From contig DASUGQ010000324.1 in NCBI GenBank assembly GCA_036273935.1, positions 1 through 53,065 on the forward strand: 53,065 nucleotides of DNA. The letters run 5' to 3'. The notes below the pieces were generated by a model. It searched no databases, was not told the DNA's origin, and was given only the letters and a program-made list of their open reading frames with translations. The first letter of the stretch is position 1, and every line of letters begins with the position of its first letter. The stretch comes from ZC4RG29 sp036273935. Lineage in GTDB: Bacteria > Bacteroidota > Bacteroidia > Cytophagales > Cyclobacteriaceae. The position numbers and the translations under genes were made by a program. This document shows, piece after piece, positions 8,434 to 17,665 of the stretch.

Positions 8434-8499
8434 CTTAAGCGAGTAGTCAATTTTTATTTATTATCACGCTTCTCTACCTTTGGTAGCTTTTTAAAAATC

Positions 8500-11241
8500 A
8501 TGGATAAATACTCATATATATCGAATGCGGATGTTAGTTACCTGGATCGACTATATCAAAATTATAAGAGTGATCCGTCATCCGTTGATTTAACGTGGCA
8601 GAAATTTTTTGAGGGTTATGACTTTTCTCAACAAAGATTTGATGAGAAAAACGGTCATGCCGTTATAACTGATGAAAGTCTAACCATCAAGGAAACTCAG
8701 GTTAGGAATCTTATTTTTCAATATCGCTCCTTTGGACACCTGAAATCAAAAACCAATCCTGTTCGCGAGAGACGAAATCACAACGTTCACATTGAACTGA
8801 AAGATGTGGGCTTGTCTGAGACAGATCTCGACGCAGAATTTGACGTCGGTGCAGAGATCGGCATGGGAAGGACTACCCTTCGAAAAATTGTGGATAAATT
8901 GAAGGCCGTATACTTAGGGCCTATCGGGTTTGAATACAATTTCATACGAAATGATGAAGTGAGGCAATGGTTCTTTGAAAAATGTGAGAAAGAATATTAT
9001 AACTACAACCCTGAATCAGAGGAGAAAAAACTAATCCTGTCCAAGCTGAATGAAGCAGTTGTCTTTGAAAATTTTTTACATACTAAATTTCTGGGCCAAA
9101 AACGATTTTCGTTGGAGGGAGGGGAGAATACCATTCCGGCACTTCAAATCATAATTAATAAGTCCGCGGAATTGGGTGTTAAAGAAGTCGTTATCGGAAT
9201 GGCACATCGCGGCAGACTAAATGTGCTTTCGAATATTCTCGGCAAGACTTATGAGCAGATTTTCACCGAGTTTGAAGGGAATGTTAATCCTGATCAAACG
9301 ATGGGTGACGGTGATGTCAAGTACCATCTAGGTTATTCGAGTCATATCAATACACCCTCCGGGAACAAGATTTATGTCAAGCTTACCCCTAATCCCTCCC
9401 ACCTCGAAGCGGTTGATCCATTGGTCATCGGCTATACCCGTGGTCAGATTGACGACGAATACGCTGGCGATGTAAGAAAAGGGATGGCACTTTTGATTCA
9501 TGGTGATGCCGCCGTTGCAGGCCAGGGGGTTGTTTATGAAATCGTCCAAATGTCAGGACTGCCGGGTTACGCAACGGGTGGCACAATACATTTTGTTATC
9601 AACAATCAGGTGGGTTTTACCACTGACTATGATGACGCCCGTACCAGCATCTATTGCACAGACATTGCAAAAATTGTAGATGCGCCGGTCTTACATGTTA
9701 ATGGAGACGACGCAGAGGCCGTGACTTTTGTGGCAAAGCTTGCTGTAGAATACAGGCAGAAATTTGGAAAGGATATTTTTATTGATTTGCTATGTTATCG
9801 CCGGCATGGTCATAATGAAAGTGACGAGCCGAAATTTACACAGCCGAAACTTTACAATGTCATTGCAAGGCATCCTAATCCCCGCGAAATATATGTTAAG
9901 AAACTGGCGGAAAGAGGTGATTTCGATCAGACGCTTGCGGATGAAATGGACAAGAATTTCAGGGACCAATTGCAAGACCGATTAAATGAAGTAAAGCAGA
10001 AGCCGTTACCTTACAAGCCGCAGAAAGTGGAGGAAGAATGGCAGCAACTTCGCTGGGCCACACCTGCAGATTTTGATCAATCCCCCTACACCGGAATCAA
10101 GATGGAGGTAATCGAAACGGTCGGCACCGCGCTTACTTCAATACCAGAAGGGTTCAAACCCCTCAAGCAGGTTGAAAAATTGATCAAGGATCGTAAAGAT
10201 GCTTTTTTTGAGTCGAAAGTTTTTGGTTGGGCGGAAGCAGAATTGCTGGCGTACGGGTCGCTTCTTTTAGACAAGACACCCGTGCGCATGTCGGGTCAGG
10301 ACGTCAAGCGTGGGACTTTCTCTCATCGTCATGCCTATTTCTTTGACGCTAACACAAATGAACCTTACTGTGGATTGAATAATCTCTCTGGAGACCAGGC
10401 AAAGTTCTACATCTATAATTCTCTTCTTTCGGAATTTGGCGTCCTTGGCTTTGAGTACGGCTACGCGATGTCCTCACCAAGAGCCCTTGTGCTTTGGGAG
10501 GCTCAATTCGGCGACTTTGTCAATGGCGCCCAGGTAATGATCGACCAATTCCTTTCCAGCGCTGAGTCAAAATGGCAACGAATGAACGGACTGGTTATGC
10601 TATTGCCCCACGGATATGAAGGGCAGGGACCGGAACACAGCAGCGCGAGACCGGAGCGTTTTCTGCAAATGTCTGCCGAATACAATATGATCGTGGCAAA
10701 TGTGACAAAGTCAGCAAATTTCTTTCACTTGCTGAGGAGACAGGTAGCCTGGGAATTCCGCAAGCCATGTATCGTGTTTTCTCCTAAGTCTCTACTGCGA
10801 CATCCCGGAGTTGCCTCACCCATCGAAGACTTCACCAAAGGATCTTTCCTGGAGGTAATCGATGACCCGGAGGCAAATGCGAAAGACGTCAGGAGAATTG
10901 TGTTATGTTCAGGAAAAATCTATTTTGATCTCCTCGAATTTCAACAAAAGAAAAAAATTAAAGATACAGCCGTCATACGATTAGAGCAGCTTCATCCATT
11001 TCCCGAAAAACAATTAAGAGAAGTTCTCGGCAAATACAAATACAATAAGATCATGTGGGTTCAGGAAGAACCTAATAACATGGGACCGCTCTCCTACATC
11101 CTGCGCATGATGCCTAAAGACGGCCTGGAATACGTGACCCGCAAAGGGAGCGCTTCGCCAGCAACTGGCTACTCTAAAATTCATAAAATCGAGCAAGAGA
11201 AAATTCTCAACAGAGCTTTTGAAATCAACCCTAACGCATAA
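8500..11241 (+). CDS. sucA: 2-oxoglutarate dehydrogenase E1 component
   Basis: SucA is the thiamine-diphosphate E1 subunit that decarboxylates 2-oxoglutarate and transfers the succinyl group to lipoate on SucB, in the TCA cycle. I use the ATG at 8500 (MDKYSYISNADVSYLDRLY, 913 residues). The frame is open to a TTG at 8431, but that extension overlaps the likely promoter and precedes the usual family start. Motifs include FEGYDF early, GMAHRGRLNVL, NPSHLEAVDP, HGDAAVAGQGVVYE, HVNGDDAEAV (metal and ThDP binding) and YRRHGHNESDEP. There is no fused E2-like domain. sucB follows after 8 bases, so the two are cotranscribed. Confidence 0.97.
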   Translation: MDKYSYISNADVSYLDRLYQNYKSDPSSVDLTWQKFFEGYDFSQQRFDEKNGHAVITDESLTIKETQVRNLIFQYRSFGHLKSKTNPVRERRNHNVHIELKDVGLSETDLDAEFDVGAEIGMGRTTLRKIVDKLKAVYLGPIGFEYNFIRNDEVRQWFFEKCEKEYYNYNPESEEKKLILSKLNEAVVFENFLHTKFLGQKRFSLEGGENTIPALQIIINKSAELGVKEVVIGMAHRGRLNVLSNILGKTYEQIFTEFEGNVNPDQTMGDGDVKYHLGYSSHINTPSGNKIYVKLTPNPSHLEAVDPLVIGYTRGQIDDEYAGDVRKGMALLIHGDAAVAGQGVVYEIVQMSGLPGYATGGTIHFVINNQVGFTTDYDDARTSIYCTDIAKIVDAPVLHVNGDDAEAVTFVAKLAVEYRQKFGKDIFIDLLCYRRHGHNESDEPKFTQPKLYNVIARHPNPREIYVKKLAERGDFDQTLADEMDKNFRDQLQDRLNEVKQKPLPYKPQKVEEEWQQLRWATPADFDQSPYTGIKMEVIETVGTALTSIPEGFKPLKQVEKLIKDRKDAFFESKVFGWAEAELLAYGSLLLDKTPVRMSGQDVKRGTFSHRHAYFFDANTNEPYCGLNNLSGDQAKFYIYNSLLSEFGVLGFEYGYAMSSPRALVLWEAQFGDFVNGAQVMIDQFLSSAESKWQRMNGLVMLLPHGYEGQGPEHSSARPERFLQMSAEYNMIVANVTKSANFFHLLRRQVAWEFRKPCIVFSPKSLLRHPGVASPIEDFTKGSFLEVIDDPEANAKDVRRIVLCSGKIYFDLLEFQQKKKIKDTAVIRLEQLHPFPEKQLREVLGKYKYNKIMWVQEEPNNMGPLSYILRMMPKDGLEYVTRKGSASPATGYSKIHKIEQEKILNRAFEINPNA

Positions 11242-11249
11242 GAATTATC

Positions 11250-12767
11250 ATGGGAATACAAGTTAAAATTCCATCAGTAGGAGAATCTATTAATGAAGTC
11301 ACAATAGCCGGTTGGGCAAAGAAGGATGGCGATGTAGTTAAGATGGATGAGGTTCTCGCTGAATTGGAATCAGATAAGGCGACCTTTGAATTAACCGCTC
11401 CTCAAGCCGGTATACTTAAAATTATAAAACAAGCCGGTGAGGCCGTGCCGATTGGAACGCTTGTTTGCGAAATTGAACCGTCTTCAAATGGTACGGCGGA
11501 GCAACAATCCCCCCAGGTGGAAAAGAAAACTTCTAATGCAGCAACCAAAGTTGATGAGCCGAAAAAACTCTCAAAAACAGGCGCAGTGAAAGAGATGAAA
11601 GTACCGGCAGTTGGTGAGTCTATCACGGAAGTAACTATTTCAACTTGGTTAAAAAAGGAGGGTGACCTTGTCCAATTAGATGAAATCATAGCAGAAGTGG
11701 AATCCGACAAAGCAACTTTTGAATTACCCGCTGAGGCTACGGGTATTTTGCATATCGTAGCGAAGGAAAAGGAGTCGTTGCCGATTGGAGGACTGATATG
11801 TAAAATTGATGTAACCGAAGGTGCACCGGAAAAGCAATCTCCCCTGGAAAAAACAGTTGATACTTCTCCGGGCGACAAATCATACGCTGCTGGACATCCG
11901 TCACCCGCTGCAGCTAAAATTCTGGATGAGAAAGGAATTTCCTCCAATCAGGTTCAGGGAACCGGAGTGGGTGGAAGAATAACGAAAGAAGACGCGGTAA
12001 AAGCGCAGCCCTCGACCTCCAGGCCGGAAGTAAAAAGCCCACCATCTCCGTCAATACAGCCCGGTGCCAGGGACACACGTTCCGAGAAAATGACTTCGCT
12101 CCGCAGAACTATTGCCAGGCGTTTAGTCGCCGTGAAAAACGAAACGGCTATGCTTACGACGTTTAATGAAGTCGATATGAAACCGATCATGGATTTGCGT
12201 TCCAGGTATAAGGATAAATTCAAAGAAAAGTATGGCGTTGGATTAGGGTTCATGTCGTTCTTCACCAAAGCAGTGTGTGTCGCATTAAAGGAATGGCCTG
12301 CCGTAAATGCTCAAATCAATGGTGATGAAATCTTATACCACGATTACTGTGATATTTCCATTGCGGTTTCAACCCCGAGGGGCTTGGTTGTTCCGGTAAT
12401 AAGAAATGCCCAGGCATTGTCATTTGATCAGATTGAAGCCGAGATTGCTCGATTAGCCGCGCGCGGTCGTGATGGGAAGTTATCAATTGATGAAATGCAG
12501 GGAGGAACATTCTCAATCACGAATGGAGGCGTTTTTGGTTCGATGTTATCTACGCCAATCATCAATCCTCCTCAGTCTGCTATTTTGGGAATGCACAATA
12601 TCGTTGAGCGTCCCGTCGCAAAGAATGGGGAGATTGTCGTTCGGCCGATCATGTACGTGGCCCTTTCCTACGATCATCGCATTATTGACGGGCGCGAATC
12701 GGTGAGTTTCTTATTCCGCTTAAAAGAATTATTGGAAGACCCTGGAAGATTGATTCTGGGTGTATAA
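11250..12767 (+). CDS. sucB: Dihydrolipoyllysine succinyltransferase (E2) with two lipoyl domains
   Basis: This is the E2 core of the 2-oxoglutarate dehydrogenase complex, which transfers the succinyl group from lipoate to CoA. The 505 residues hold two lipoyl domains (lipoylated lysines K43 and K154, each in ESDKATFEL), a peripheral-subunit binding domain at about 217-250 (HPSPAAAKILDEKGI, GTGVGGRITKEDAV) and a catalytic domain from about 280. H476 and D480 in DHRIIDG form the active site. E. coli SucB has one lipoyl domain and about 405 residues. The Pro/Ser/Lys-rich linkers between domains are typical swinging arms. A strong terminator follows. Confidence 0.96.
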   Translation: MGIQVKIPSVGESINEVTIAGWAKKDGDVVKMDEVLAELESDKATFELTAPQAGILKIIKQAGEAVPIGTLVCEIEPSSNGTAEQQSPQVEKKTSNAATKVDEPKKLSKTGAVKEMKVPAVGESITEVTISTWLKKEGDLVQLDEIIAEVESDKATFELPAEATGILHIVAKEKESLPIGGLICKIDVTEGAPEKQSPLEKTVDTSPGDKSYAAGHPSPAAAKILDEKGISSNQVQGTGVGGRITKEDAVKAQPSTSRPEVKSPPSPSIQPGARDTRSEKMTSLRRTIARRLVAVKNETAMLTTFNEVDMKPIMDLRSRYKDKFKEKYGVGLGFMSFFTKAVCVALKEWPAVNAQINGDEILYHDYCDISIAVSTPRGLVVPVIRNAQALSFDQIEAEIARLAARGRDGKLSIDEMQGGTFSITNGGVFGSMLSTPIINPPQSAILGMHNIVERPVAKNGEIVVRPIMYVALSYDHRIIDGRESVSFLFRLKELLEDPGRLILGV

Positions 12768-12773
12768 ATTTTC

Positions 12774-12807
12774 GAGTCCACTTGAAATTTTAAGTGGACT
12801 CTTTTTT
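12774..12807 (+). terminator. Rho-independent terminator after sucAB
   Basis: A perfect 10-bp stem, GAGTCCACTT (12774-12783) with AAGTGGACTC (12792-12801), has an 8-base loop and is followed directly by six T. It starts 7 bases after the sucB stop and separates sucAB from lpdA. Confidence 0.9.
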
Positions 12808-12832
12808 AGTGTTTCGCTATAAATAAAGTCGC

Positions 12833-14230
12833 ATGCAATACAATGTAACGGTTATCGGTTCTGGCCCTGGTGGATATGTAGCAGCCATTCGATGTGCTCA
12901 ACTTGGCTTTAAGACCGCGATAGTTGAAAAATACGCTACACTAGGGGGAACTTGCTTAAATGTTGGCTGTATACCTTCGAAAGCTATGTTGGATTCCTCG
13001 GAACATTTTATCAATGCGAAACAGCACTTTAAGGATCATGGGATTGAAATAGCTGAGTTACGCGTAAACCTTGGACAAATGGTTTCAAGAAAAGCTGATG
13101 TTGTCAAGCAAAATGTTGATGGCATTGCCTTCCTGATGAAAAAGAATAAGATCGACGTCTATACTGGCGTGGGATCTTTTGTTGATAAGAATACTATTAA
13201 AGTCACTGCAAGAGATGGTAAAGAAACAACGATAACATCGGATAATACAATCATTGCAACGGGATCAAAACCGACACCACTGCCCTTTGCACCCTTTGAT
13301 AAGAAGAGAATCATTTCGAGTACCGAAACGTTGGAATTGAAAGAAGTGCCAAAGCATTTAATTGTAATCGGGGGTGGAGTGATTGGGATGGAACTTGGCT
13401 CTGTTTATGCCCGCATCGGCGCCAAGGTCACCGTTGTAGAGTTTCTGGATAGCCTTATTCCAACAATGGATGGAACGATGGGGAAAGAATTGCTAAAAGT
13501 GGCAAAGAAAATGGGAATGGATATTTTCGTTGGCCACAAAGTGACCTCGGTTGAAAACAAAGGAAAAGAAGTCGTTGTGAAAGCCGAAGACAAGAAAGGA
13601 ACGCCCCTTGAATTGAAAGGAGATTACTGTCTTGTAAGTATTGGCAGGCGGCCTTATACCGATGGACTTGGATTAGACAAGGTAGGTATTGATTTGGATA
13701 AAGGACGTGTGCCGGTTGATGACCATCTTCGAACTAAAGTCAGCAATATTTATGCAATCGGTGATGTAGTACGCGGGGCAATGCTCGCACACAAAGCAGA
13801 GGAAGAAGGCGTTATGGTTGCCGAACAACTTGCCGGACAAAAGCCCCATGTAAATTATCTTCTTATTCCTGGTGTAGTCTATACGTGGCCAGAGGTAGCT
13901 AGTGTGGGTTACACGGAAGAACAATTAAAAGAACAAGGGCGCGCTTATAAAGTTGGAAGCTTTCCTTACAAAGCATTGGGTCGGGCGAGAGCGAGCATGG
14001 ATGTTGATGGACTTCTGAAGGTCTTAGCCGATAAACAAACTGATGAAATTCTCGGTGTTCACATCATTGGTGCACGCGCAGCGGATATGATTGCAGCCGG
14101 TGTAACGGCGATGGAATTCAGAGCTTCTGCTGAGGATGTAGCTCGTATGTCACATGCTCACCCCACTTACATGGAGGCATTTAAGGAAGCATGCCTCGCA
14201 GCAACAGCTAACCGCCCGATTCATTTGTAA
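12833..14230 (+). CDS. lpdA: Dihydrolipoyl dehydrogenase (E3)
   Basis: E3 reoxidises dihydrolipoamide with FAD and NAD+ and serves 2-oxoacid dehydrogenase complexes and the glycine cleavage system. The 465 residues show an FAD Rossmann motif at 9-14 (GSGPGG), the redox disulfide C41 and C46 (GGTCLNVGCIPSK), an NAD-binding motif near 178 (IGGGVIGMELGS), and the C-terminal catalytic pair H443 and E448 (HAHPTYMEAF). It lies 25 bases after the sucAB terminator and so probably has its own promoter, although I see no consensus box. It may be shared with pyruvate dehydrogenase. Confidence 0.97.
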   Translation: MQYNVTVIGSGPGGYVAAIRCAQLGFKTAIVEKYATLGGTCLNVGCIPSKAMLDSSEHFINAKQHFKDHGIEIAELRVNLGQMVSRKADVVKQNVDGIAFLMKKNKIDVYTGVGSFVDKNTIKVTARDGKETTITSDNTIIATGSKPTPLPFAPFDKKRIISSTETLELKEVPKHLIVIGGGVIGMELGSVYARIGAKVTVVEFLDSLIPTMDGTMGKELLKVAKKMGMDIFVGHKVTSVENKGKEVVVKAEDKKGTPLELKGDYCLVSIGRRPYTDGLGLDKVGIDLDKGRVPVDDHLRTKVSNIYAIGDVVRGAMLAHKAEEEGVMVAEQLAGQKPHVNYLLIPGVVYTWPEVASVGYTEEQLKEQGRAYKVGSFPYKALGRARASMDVDGLLKVLADKQTDEILGVHIIGARAADMIAAGVTAMEFRASAEDVARMSHAHPTYMEAFKEACLAATANRPIHL

Positions 14231-14252
14231 AATATTTTTCAGGTGGAATCAG

Positions 14253-15464
14253 TTAACGGGCAACATGGTTCATTTTTGACTTTTCAACCAGGATGATTGC
14301 CCTGGATTTTCTAATGCTGTATTGACAAAAGGATCTTAATAACAAAGCAATTATCATCGGTACAAGAAATAAATTGAGTTGTTGTGGAAGGCCCTTCCAT
14401 GTGACCAATATGGCCACCATAATTATGCATGTACCGAGAAAGTAAATCTTCAACCAATTGTAATCCTTGAGTACTAAAAACACGATTATCAAATGTGTGG
14501 GTAACGCCCAAAGCAGGTTGAAATTTTTTGCGGCAGCTTTATGGTCAGTAGCAAACCAGAGTAATGTTAGCAAAAGCCCGATCAAACCAACGATTGAGAA
14601 TAAAACAATATCGAACCATTGCGTCAGTCTTTTCCTTTTTAAGTCCCTTATGGTAATGACTAGTGTAATCGATGCGAAAAAACCGAAGACATAAAACGGA
14701 TTTGGCAACCCTCCCATGGGATCTTCATCACGCTGGCTGTACACAATTGTTGTTGCTTTTACCAGCGGTTCATCCCTTCCATTTGTTTTTATAGTAGCGT
14801 GATCAAAACCTGATTCAATATAATCGGGAAGAAACATGTATTCGTAAGGCGAAGCCCTTTTATCCATTGGCAAGCCAAGGCAGATATCAATGCCCAGATC
14901 ACCCCACGGTTGTTGTTGCAGATATAAATCTGTCAGTTGGCGAATCGAGTAATTGGTCTTAATATAAGAGCCATCAAAGCGAACCGAATCACCCAATACA
15001 TTTATTACCACGTCACGAATCCTTGTTGCGCAGTTGTCATAGAAATAGTCATAGAGATACTTTCTGTTTTCCGGAAGCGCGTTCCATTGCAGGTAGTCAT
15101 ATAGCTCTTGTTTTTGTGCTGCTGTAAGATTCAATACTTGTTCGTGAACATAACGGTTATAGTAGATGTACGTATTCTTAAAATCCTGATAGTCATAAAC
15201 GCCCAGCATATAATAGTTATATCCCCTGGCAAAGTTTAAATAGAAACCCGGCTCAAAACTGAACACACCGTAATTATAAGCTTCGTCGATCTCCTGAACG
15301 GGGTCATACACTCTAAAAGCGTTATGGCCGAACGCAGACCAAAGTTCACCCTGCCAGGGACCACAGGTAATGACGGAGATTTGCCCCTCGGGAGATAGTT
15401 CCCGTTGAGCTGCTACAGGAACAATATTGATAAGGACGAGAAAGTAAAATAAAAGAATTCGCAT
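14253..15464 (-). CDS. DUF4105 (Lnb N-terminal domain) membrane protein
   Basis: The N-terminal half (about 20-230) matches the DUF4105/Lnb-N family, a periplasmic papain-like fold related to NlpC/P60-type enzymes. The motifs are AFGHNAFRVYDP and YDYFYDNCATRIRD, where C and H would be the candidate catalytic pair. The C-terminal half has about five hydrophobic helices, so the protein is anchored in the inner membrane with the domain outside. The ATG at 15464 gives a clean signal peptide (MRILLFYFLVLINIVPVAAQ, 403 residues); the frame extends to a TTG at 15488, which would put charged and Cys residues before it. The substrate is unknown. It converges with lpdA. Confidence 0.8.
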   Translation of the reverse strand: MRILLFYFLVLINIVPVAAQRELSPEGQISVITCGPWQGELWSAFGHNAFRVYDPVQEIDEAYNYGVFSFEPGFYLNFARGYNYYMLGVYDYQDFKNTYIYYNRYVHEQVLNLTAAQKQELYDYLQWNALPENRKYLYDYFYDNCATRIRDVVINVLGDSVRFDGSYIKTNYSIRQLTDLYLQQQPWGDLGIDICLGLPMDKRASPYEYMFLPDYIESGFDHATIKTNGRDEPLVKATTIVYSQRDEDPMGGLPNPFYVFGFFASITLVITIRDLKRKRLTQWFDIVLFSIVGLIGLLLTLLWFATDHKAAAKNFNLLWALPTHLIIVFLVLKDYNWLKIYFLGTCIIMVAILVTWKGLPQQLNLFLVPMIIALLLRSFCQYSIRKSRAIILVEKSKMNHVAR

Positions 15465-15500
15465 CTTGAAGCATTGATCACAACGCAAGATAAAACCATC

Positions 15501-15531
15501 GTTGTTATTCTGACATATCCGTGTACTTTTG
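15501..15531 (+). promoter_or_regulatory. Candidate promoter for the radical SAM gene
   Basis: GTTG (15501-15504), 19 bases, then TACTTTTG (15524-15531) matches TTG-N19-TAnnTTTG. The predicted transcription start is about a dozen bases before the GTG at 15550. Confidence 0.5.
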
Positions 15532-15549
15532 TTTTTCTAAGGCACTTCG

Positions 15550-16569
15550 GTGGGAACCATAAATGATCATTTGAATTTACTATCAAAGGTTTCGTGGAGG
15601 AGATTACGAAACGCATCACAGATCTTTTCAAGCTACCAGCGATCAAGGGCAACCGGTATCCCCGGACTTAAAGGACTTCCAATCGCTATCTCAGTCGAGC
15701 CAACTACCTCATGTAATTTAAGATGCCCCGAATGCCCTAGCGGACTTCGGTCATTTACCCGACCGACGGGTATGCTTAAACCAGACCTTTTCAAAAAGGT
15801 GATTGACGAACTCGCCGACACGCTCATGTGGTTGACTTTTTATTTTCAAGGGGAGCCATTTCTACATGCTGAATTTCTCGACATGGTAAAACATGCATCC
15901 TCCCGGAATATTTATACAAGTACTTCCACTAACGGGCACTACTTAACAGGTGAGACTGCCCGGGAAACGGTGGTATCGGGATTGGACAGACTGATAATTT
16001 CAATTGACGGGACGACCCAGGAAGCGTACGAGTCGTATCGTATCGGAGGAATGCTTTCAAAAGTGATTGAGGGAACCAAAAATGTTATTCACTGGAAAAA
16101 AAAATTAAAATCAAAAACGCCGCATATAGTCTTTCAGTTTCTTGTTGTTAAGCCTAATGAACAACAGGTTCCGGAGGTTCGTATCCTTGCGAATGAACTT
16201 GGCGTCGACGAAGTGATGTTGAAAACCGCGCAGATATACGATTACAAAAACGGATCAGATTTAATACCTGACAACGGCAGATACTCCAGGTATAAAAGAA
16301 ATTCAAATGGAACTTACACCATTAAAAACCATCTGCTTAATCATTGTTGGAAAATGTGGAGTAGTTGTGTCATTACATGGGATGGAAAGGTGATACCATG
16401 TTGTTTTGACAAAGATGCGACACATGTACTGGGGAATGTTTCACGGGATTCGTTTGAATCAATATGGACAAGTGAAAGATATCAATCCTTCAGGGCTTCG
16501 ATTTTAAAATCAAGGAGCGAGATTGAAATGTGTACAAACTGTACGGAAGGTACCCGCGTTTGGGCCTGA
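15550..16569 (+). CDS. Radical SAM/SPASM domain protein
   Basis: This is a radical S-adenosylmethionine enzyme of 339 residues. The cluster motif is C55-x3-C59-x2-C62 (SCNLRCPEC), and GEPFLH near 101-106 is typical of SAM binding. A C-terminal SPASM-type region carries C266, C273, C284, C285, C328 and C331, enough for auxiliary Fe-S clusters. SPASM enzymes usually modify peptides or proteins, but relatives act on sugars and lipids. I find no precursor peptide, transporter or partner next to it, so the substrate is unknown. The start is GTG; there is no in-frame ATG before the cluster motif. It converges with the Cys-rich gene, with adjacent stops forming TGATCA. Confidence 0.88.
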   Translation: MGTINDHLNLLSKVSWRRLRNASQIFSSYQRSRATGIPGLKGLPIAISVEPTTSCNLRCPECPSGLRSFTRPTGMLKPDLFKKVIDELADTLMWLTFYFQGEPFLHAEFLDMVKHASSRNIYTSTSTNGHYLTGETARETVVSGLDRLIISIDGTTQEAYESYRIGGMLSKVIEGTKNVIHWKKKLKSKTPHIVFQFLVVKPNEQQVPEVRILANELGVDEVMLKTAQIYDYKNGSDLIPDNGRYSRYKRNSNGTYTIKNHLLNHCWKMWSSCVITWDGKVIPCCFDKDATHVLGNVSRDSFESIWTSERYQSFRASILKSRSEIEMCTNCTEGTRVWA

Positions 16570-16752
16570 TCAGTGCAAATTTTTTTGGAGCGATTTCGCT
16601 TTGAATTGCTCTTCAATTTTTTTGATATCGAGAGATCCACATTTGCCACAACCGGAAGCACAACCTGATTTTGCCGTAAGGTGATCATAAATGACTTTGC
16701 CGATGTAGGCAACAGCCCCCGCAAAGATCAACATGACTAGAATTTGTTGCAT
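16570..16752 (-). CDS. Small Cys-rich membrane protein (FeoB-associated-like)
   Basis: This is a 60-residue protein with one membrane helix (about 3-21) and a short Cys cluster C31, C35, C38 (SGCASGCGKCGS), then a charged helix. The pattern resembles FeoB-associated Cys-rich membrane proteins, but there is no feoB here and the role is unknown. I chose the ATG at 16752 because the longer frame (to 16845) overlaps the end of the upstream gene and would put the membrane helix mid-protein. It follows the inositol-phosphatase gene by 23 bases on the same strand. Confidence 0.7.
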   Translation of the reverse strand: MQQILVMLIFAGAVAYIGKVIYDHLTAKSGCASGCGKCGSLDIKKIEEQFKAKSLQKNLH

Positions 16753-16775
16753 GTGCAAAGGTAAACAATTCCTGA

Positions 16776-17579
16776 TTAAACCGGATACCACCGCGATTGG
16801 ATTACCTCCAGGATTTCTCCATGAATTTTTCCACTGGTGGCACAAAGCTCGCCCCCGAATAGAAAATCACTACCTCCCTTAAAATCGGTTATTTTTCCCC
16901 CTGCCTGCCTTAATATACAGACGCCTGCGGCTACATCCCATGGATTGAGGTTATATTCAAAATATCCCTCCATTCGCCCGGATGCGACGTACGCAAGGTC
17001 TATCGCTGCGCTACCAAGTCGCCTGATGCCATGGGTCTTGTAAAGGAATTCCTTAATAATCTCCAGGTATTCGTCTTTTTTGTCGGAGTGGTAATACGGG
17101 AAACCTGTTGCCAGGAGACATTCCCTCATCGTGGAAACCGAAGAGGTTTTAATAATCTTGTCGTTACAAAATGCAGGCCCTTCATGAATAGCATGAAAGC
17201 ATTCATCCCGGCTCATTTCATGAACGACGCCAAGAATGACATCTTCTTTTTTTGCTAAACCGACACTTATGGCAAACAGGGGAAGGCCATGAAGAAAATT
17301 AGTTGTGCCATCTAAGGGATCAATAATCCAATTGTATTCCCGATCCTTTGACTCAGCAACAGTACCTTCCTCTGTAATGAATCCAGCTTCCGGAAAAATT
17401 TCATGAAGACTTTTCACCAGCATCCGTTCCGCCTCTTTATCAACATAGGAAACCAGGTTATTGAAGTCGGTCTTCTGTTCAATCCTGCTCCTGTCAAAAT
17501 TTGACCCTTCTTTAAGAATAAACTTGCCAACCTCCCTGCAAATTTCAACGACACTACTTTCAATTGATTGTAAATTCAT
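16776..17579 (-). CDS. Inositol monophosphatase family protein
   Basis: This is a Mg-dependent sugar phosphatase of the SuhB/IMPase family, 267 residues. Metal-binding motifs are present: FITEEGT near 70, WIIDPLDGTTNF near 88-99 and NPWDVAAGVCILRQAGG near 220. Substrates in the family include inositol 1-phosphate, 3'-phosphoadenosine 5'-phosphate and fructose bisphosphate; the sequence does not let me choose. The 86-base gap upstream, to rsmI, holds no clear promoter. The small Cys-rich gene follows. Confidence 0.92.
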   Translation of the reverse strand: MNLQSIESSVVEICREVGKFILKEGSNFDRSRIEQKTDFNNLVSYVDKEAERMLVKSLHEIFPEAGFITEEGTVAESKDREYNWIIDPLDGTTNFLHGLPLFAISVGLAKKEDVILGVVHEMSRDECFHAIHEGPAFCNDKIIKTSSVSTMRECLLATGFPYYHSDKKDEYLEIIKEFLYKTHGIRRLGSAAIDLAYVASGRMEGYFEYNLNPWDVAAGVCILRQAGGKITDFKGGSDFLFGGELCATSGKIHGEILEVIQSRWYPV

Positions 17580-17665
17580 TTTTGTTTAAAATATTTAAAA
17601 GGTGAAGATAATGATCTCGTAGAAAATAAAAACTAATACGATCATGGATCCAAAACTTTGTGTCG

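Noticed and set aside
11402..11947. 181-residue minus-strand frame opposite sucB
   Set aside because: It lies wholly antisense to the confident SucB lipoyl domains, is rich in Ser/Pro/Phe as expected from a reverse frame, and shows no known motif.
17596..17646. 16-codon hydrophobic frame (ATG to TAA) between rsmI and the phosphatase gene
   Set aside because: Too short to support. It has no start-site signal and no partner, and such frames occur by chance in AT-rich gaps.
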